From: Alphaproteobacteria bacterium
GTDB taxonomy: Bacteria > Pseudomonadota > Alphaproteobacteria > Rhodobacterales > Rhodobacteraceae
DNA length: 6,023 bases
Direction: 5' to 3'
Assembly (NCBI GenBank): GCA_003695135.1
Contig: RFIR01000370.1
Location: forward strand, 1-6,023
In this document: in pieces, positions 5,169 to 6,023 of the stretch
Layout: each line of letters starts with the position of its first letter
Numbering within the stretch: the first letter of the stretch is position 1
Made by a program: the position numbers and the translations under genes
Notes under the pieces: generated by a model
Seen by the model: only the letters and a program-made list of their open reading frames with translations
The model's database searches: none
What the model was told of the DNA's origin: nothing

Positions 5169-5255
5169 AATATTTATCAATCAACAGTGAAAACAGGAAG
5201 AGCGCACGTGGCGCCACAATTTCGTGGCGCCCGAGCGCAGCGCCCGGGTCTGGCC
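5136..5255 (+). repeat. AT-rich element, right copy (tandem CAATCAA core plus hairpin)
   Basis: Second copy of the element at 360-473, in the same orientation. The ungapped core 5143-5193 matches 44 of 51 positions. Heptamers CAATCAA at 5164-5170 and 5178-5184 are identical to the left copy, although the 7-bp sequence between them differs at two positions (TATTTAT here, TATTTTC there). The 16-nt spacer before the hairpin is diverged yet equal in length. Similarity ends around 5255. The core lies about 230-280 bp upstream of the export gene, so it could contribute to that gene's control. AT-rich tracts in GC-rich alphaproteobacteria can attract Ros/MucR-type or other silencing proteins; that link is inference only. 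Confidence 0.75.
5210..5231. other. 8-bp hairpin of the right AT-rich element
   Basis: GGCGCCAC (5210-5217) pairs perfectly with GTGGCGCC (5224-5231) around AATTTC. Relative to the hairpin at 434-454, one stem pair has changed from G-C to A-T on both arms, so pairing is preserved. No T-run follows. It may act as an RNA structure in the export-gene leader if transcription starts upstream of it. Confidence 0.65.
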
Positions 5256-5276
5256 AGCGGAGTTTCGCCGGGCGCT
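5239..5276. other. 9-bp inverted repeat AGCGCCCGG/CCGGGCGCT
   Basis: Perfect arms at 5239-5247 and 5268-5276 enclose 20 nt, including the palindrome CTGGCCAG (5250-5257). It lies directly behind the right AT-rich element and is partly made by the 5-nt insertion that distinguishes this copy from the left one. It is a possible second hairpin of a leader RNA. Confidence 0.45.
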
Positions 5277-5357
5277 CTTCCGGCATTCCCCCGCGCCCCG
5301 GGCCGGTGCATTTGCGCATCGCTTCCCCGCGCGCTTGCCGGCGGGGCGCTTCGCCTC

Positions 5358-5387
5358 TTGCCTGTCCCCCGGAGGCTGCGGCATATT
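5358..5387 (+). promoter_or_regulatory. Possible sigma70-type promoter for the export gene
   Basis: TTGCCT (5358-5363) and CATATT (5382-5387) are 18 bp apart and would place a transcript start about 27 nt before the GTG at 5421. Matches to consensus are weak, especially at -10. The -10 region lies inside a short dyad (GCTGCG 5375-5380 with CGCAGC 5399-5404) and next to the palindrome GAGGCCTC (5392-5399), which could allow control. A start farther upstream in the AT-rich element is an alternative. Confidence 0.25.
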
Positions 5388-5420
5388 CGGGGAGGCCTCG
5401 CAGCAGGCACGGGGGACAAA

Positions 5421-6017
5421 GTGTTGAAAAAACTTGCAATTTTACTGGCAGCCCTGCTGTTGCCCGCCCTGGCGCAGGCGCAGGGCAGCTACAAGATTGC
5501 ACCGGGCGACCGGCTGACGGTGACGGTGCTGGAGGATGCCAATCTCAACTCGCAGGTTCTGGTGCGCCCCGATGGCCGCGTCACCCTGCCGATCGTGGGC
5601 TCGATCAGCGTGGTCGGCCGCACGCCCGAGCAGGTCCAGGCCATGGTGCGCCAGCGGCTTGCGGGCAGCTTCAACGTCACGCCGACGGTGACGGTGTCGC
5701 TGGCGGCCACCGCGCTGCCCTTCACGGTGCAGCCGGAGAACATCTACGTTCTGGGCGAGGTGGCCAAGCCGGGCGTGCTGCAGACCACGCCGCCGCAGAA
5801 GCTCAACGTGCTGCAGGCGCTGGCCCAGGCCGGCGGGCTGACCCAGTTCGCGCGCGGCTCGGCCATCCAGATCCGGCGCGTCAACCCGAAGACGGGGGAG
5901 GAGACGGTGTTCTCCTTCGACTATGACGAGCTGGAGGCGGGGCGGCGGCTGAGCGCCAACATCACGCTCCGGGACGGGGATGTGGTGTTCGTGCCCGAAC
6001 GCGGCCTGTTCGACTGA
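5421..6017 (+). CDS. Polysaccharide export protein, short Wza/KpsD-like (Poly_export + SLBB)
   Basis: Exported protein expected to form or support the channel that carries polysaccharide across the outer membrane. The 198-aa product begins with a clear Sec signal peptide (MLKKLAILLAALLLPALAQA, cleavage likely after residue 20). It is followed by a polysaccharide-export domain at about 23-95 (YKIAPGDRLTVTVLED, VRPDGRVTLPIVGSISVVGRT) and one SLBB-like domain at about 107-191 (IYVLGEVAKPGVLQ, LAQAGGLTQFARG, LRDGDVVFVPE). There is no lipobox cysteine, so unlike Wza it is not an evident lipoprotein. It is about half the length of Wza and lacks the extra domain and C-terminal helix. GTG 5421 was chosen because GGGGGA lies just upstream (4-nt gap) and the signal peptide starts there; TTG 5424 (7-nt gap) is nearly as good. 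A frame open from 5187 adds non-signal sequence. GGA after the stop suggests another gene follows. Confidence 0.9.
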   Translation: MLKKLAILLAALLLPALAQAQGSYKIAPGDRLTVTVLEDANLNSQVLVRPDGRVTLPIVGSISVVGRTPEQVQAMVRQRLAGSFNVTPTVTVSLAATALPFTVQPENIYVLGEVAKPGVLQTTPPQKLNVLQALAQAGGLTQFARGSAIQIRRVNPKTGEETVFSFDYDELEAGRRLSANITLRDGDVVFVPERGLFD

Positions 6018-6023
6018 GGACGG

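Larger units (their letters stand above)
4870..5420. other. Gene-free region between priming enzyme and export gene
   Basis: These 551 bp contain no convincing gene. They hold an orphan GGAGG ribosome-site-like motif (4879-4883) just after the previous stop, a block shared with the left intergenic region (4923-4946), three degenerate units 91 bp apart, the right AT-rich element, its hairpin, a 9-bp inverted repeat (5239-5276) and a possible promoter (5358-5387). An 84-codon frame at 4893-5147 has codon choice unlike the neighbouring genes (TTA, AGA, GGA and several AT-ending codons) and is probably not coding. No intrinsic terminator follows the upstream gene. Confidence 0.75.

Noticed and set aside
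360..5255. Insertion sequence or composite transposon bounded by the AT-rich repeats
   Set aside because: No transposase, no terminal inverted repeats and no target-site duplication are visible; the enclosed genes are ordinary polysaccharide genes.
5187..5420. 78-residue N-terminal extension of the export protein
   Set aside because: It would bury the signal peptide and translate through the hairpin and inverted repeat; GTG 5421 has a ribosome site and begins the signal peptide.

Overview
The window looks like part of a surface-polysaccharide (exopolysaccharide or capsule) locus of a GC-rich alphaproteobacterium, most likely a member of the Rhodobacterales. That assignment rests on the very high GC at third codon positions, the GTG starts and the style of the proteins; no marker gene fixes the taxon. 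Five protein-coding genes are well supported. Three are on the minus strand (rfbC, rfbD, then a family-4-type glycosyltransferase) and two on the plus strand (a polyprenyl glycosylphosphotransferase and a Wza-type export protein).

Layout. Positions 1-530 hold no gene but are packed with palindromes and end in an AT-rich element. Positions 2982 down to 531 carry a tight minus-strand operon: dTDP-4-dehydrorhamnose 3,5-epimerase, dTDP-4-dehydrorhamnose reductase (start overlaps the previous stop by one base) and a glycosyltransferase (8 bases further). Positions 2983-3336 are a divergent intergenic region with a strong hairpin, an adjacent 19-bp dyad and a short direct repeat. Positions 3337-4869 encode the membrane enzyme that loads the first sugar-1-phosphate onto the lipid carrier. 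Positions 4870-5420 are again non-coding, with three degenerate units spaced exactly 91 bp apart, a second copy of the AT-rich element, hairpins and a possible promoter. Positions 5421-6017 encode a short polysaccharide export protein, and the operon probably continues past the right edge.

How the genes fit together. RfbC and RfbD perform the last two steps of dTDP-L-rhamnose synthesis; rfbA and rfbB are not in the window. The glycosyltransferase would add a sugar, possibly that rhamnose, to a chain begun on undecaprenyl phosphate by the glycosylphosphotransferase. The finished polymer would leave through the outer-membrane or periplasmic export protein. This is a familiar Wzx/Wzy-type logic.

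The unusual material is non-coding. Two direct copies of an AT-rich element, about 4.78 kb apart, bracket the rfbC-rfbD-glycosyltransferase-phosphotransferase block. They share an ungapped 51-bp core (44 of 51 identical), an identical tandem heptamer (CAATCAA-N7-CAATCAA), an unconserved spacer of exactly the same length, and a downstream 8-bp hairpin in which one pair differs by a compensatory change. This points to a maintained functional element, such as an operator, silencer site or structured RNA, or to the ends of an exchangeable cassette. I do not recognise it as a described element, and its function is unknown.
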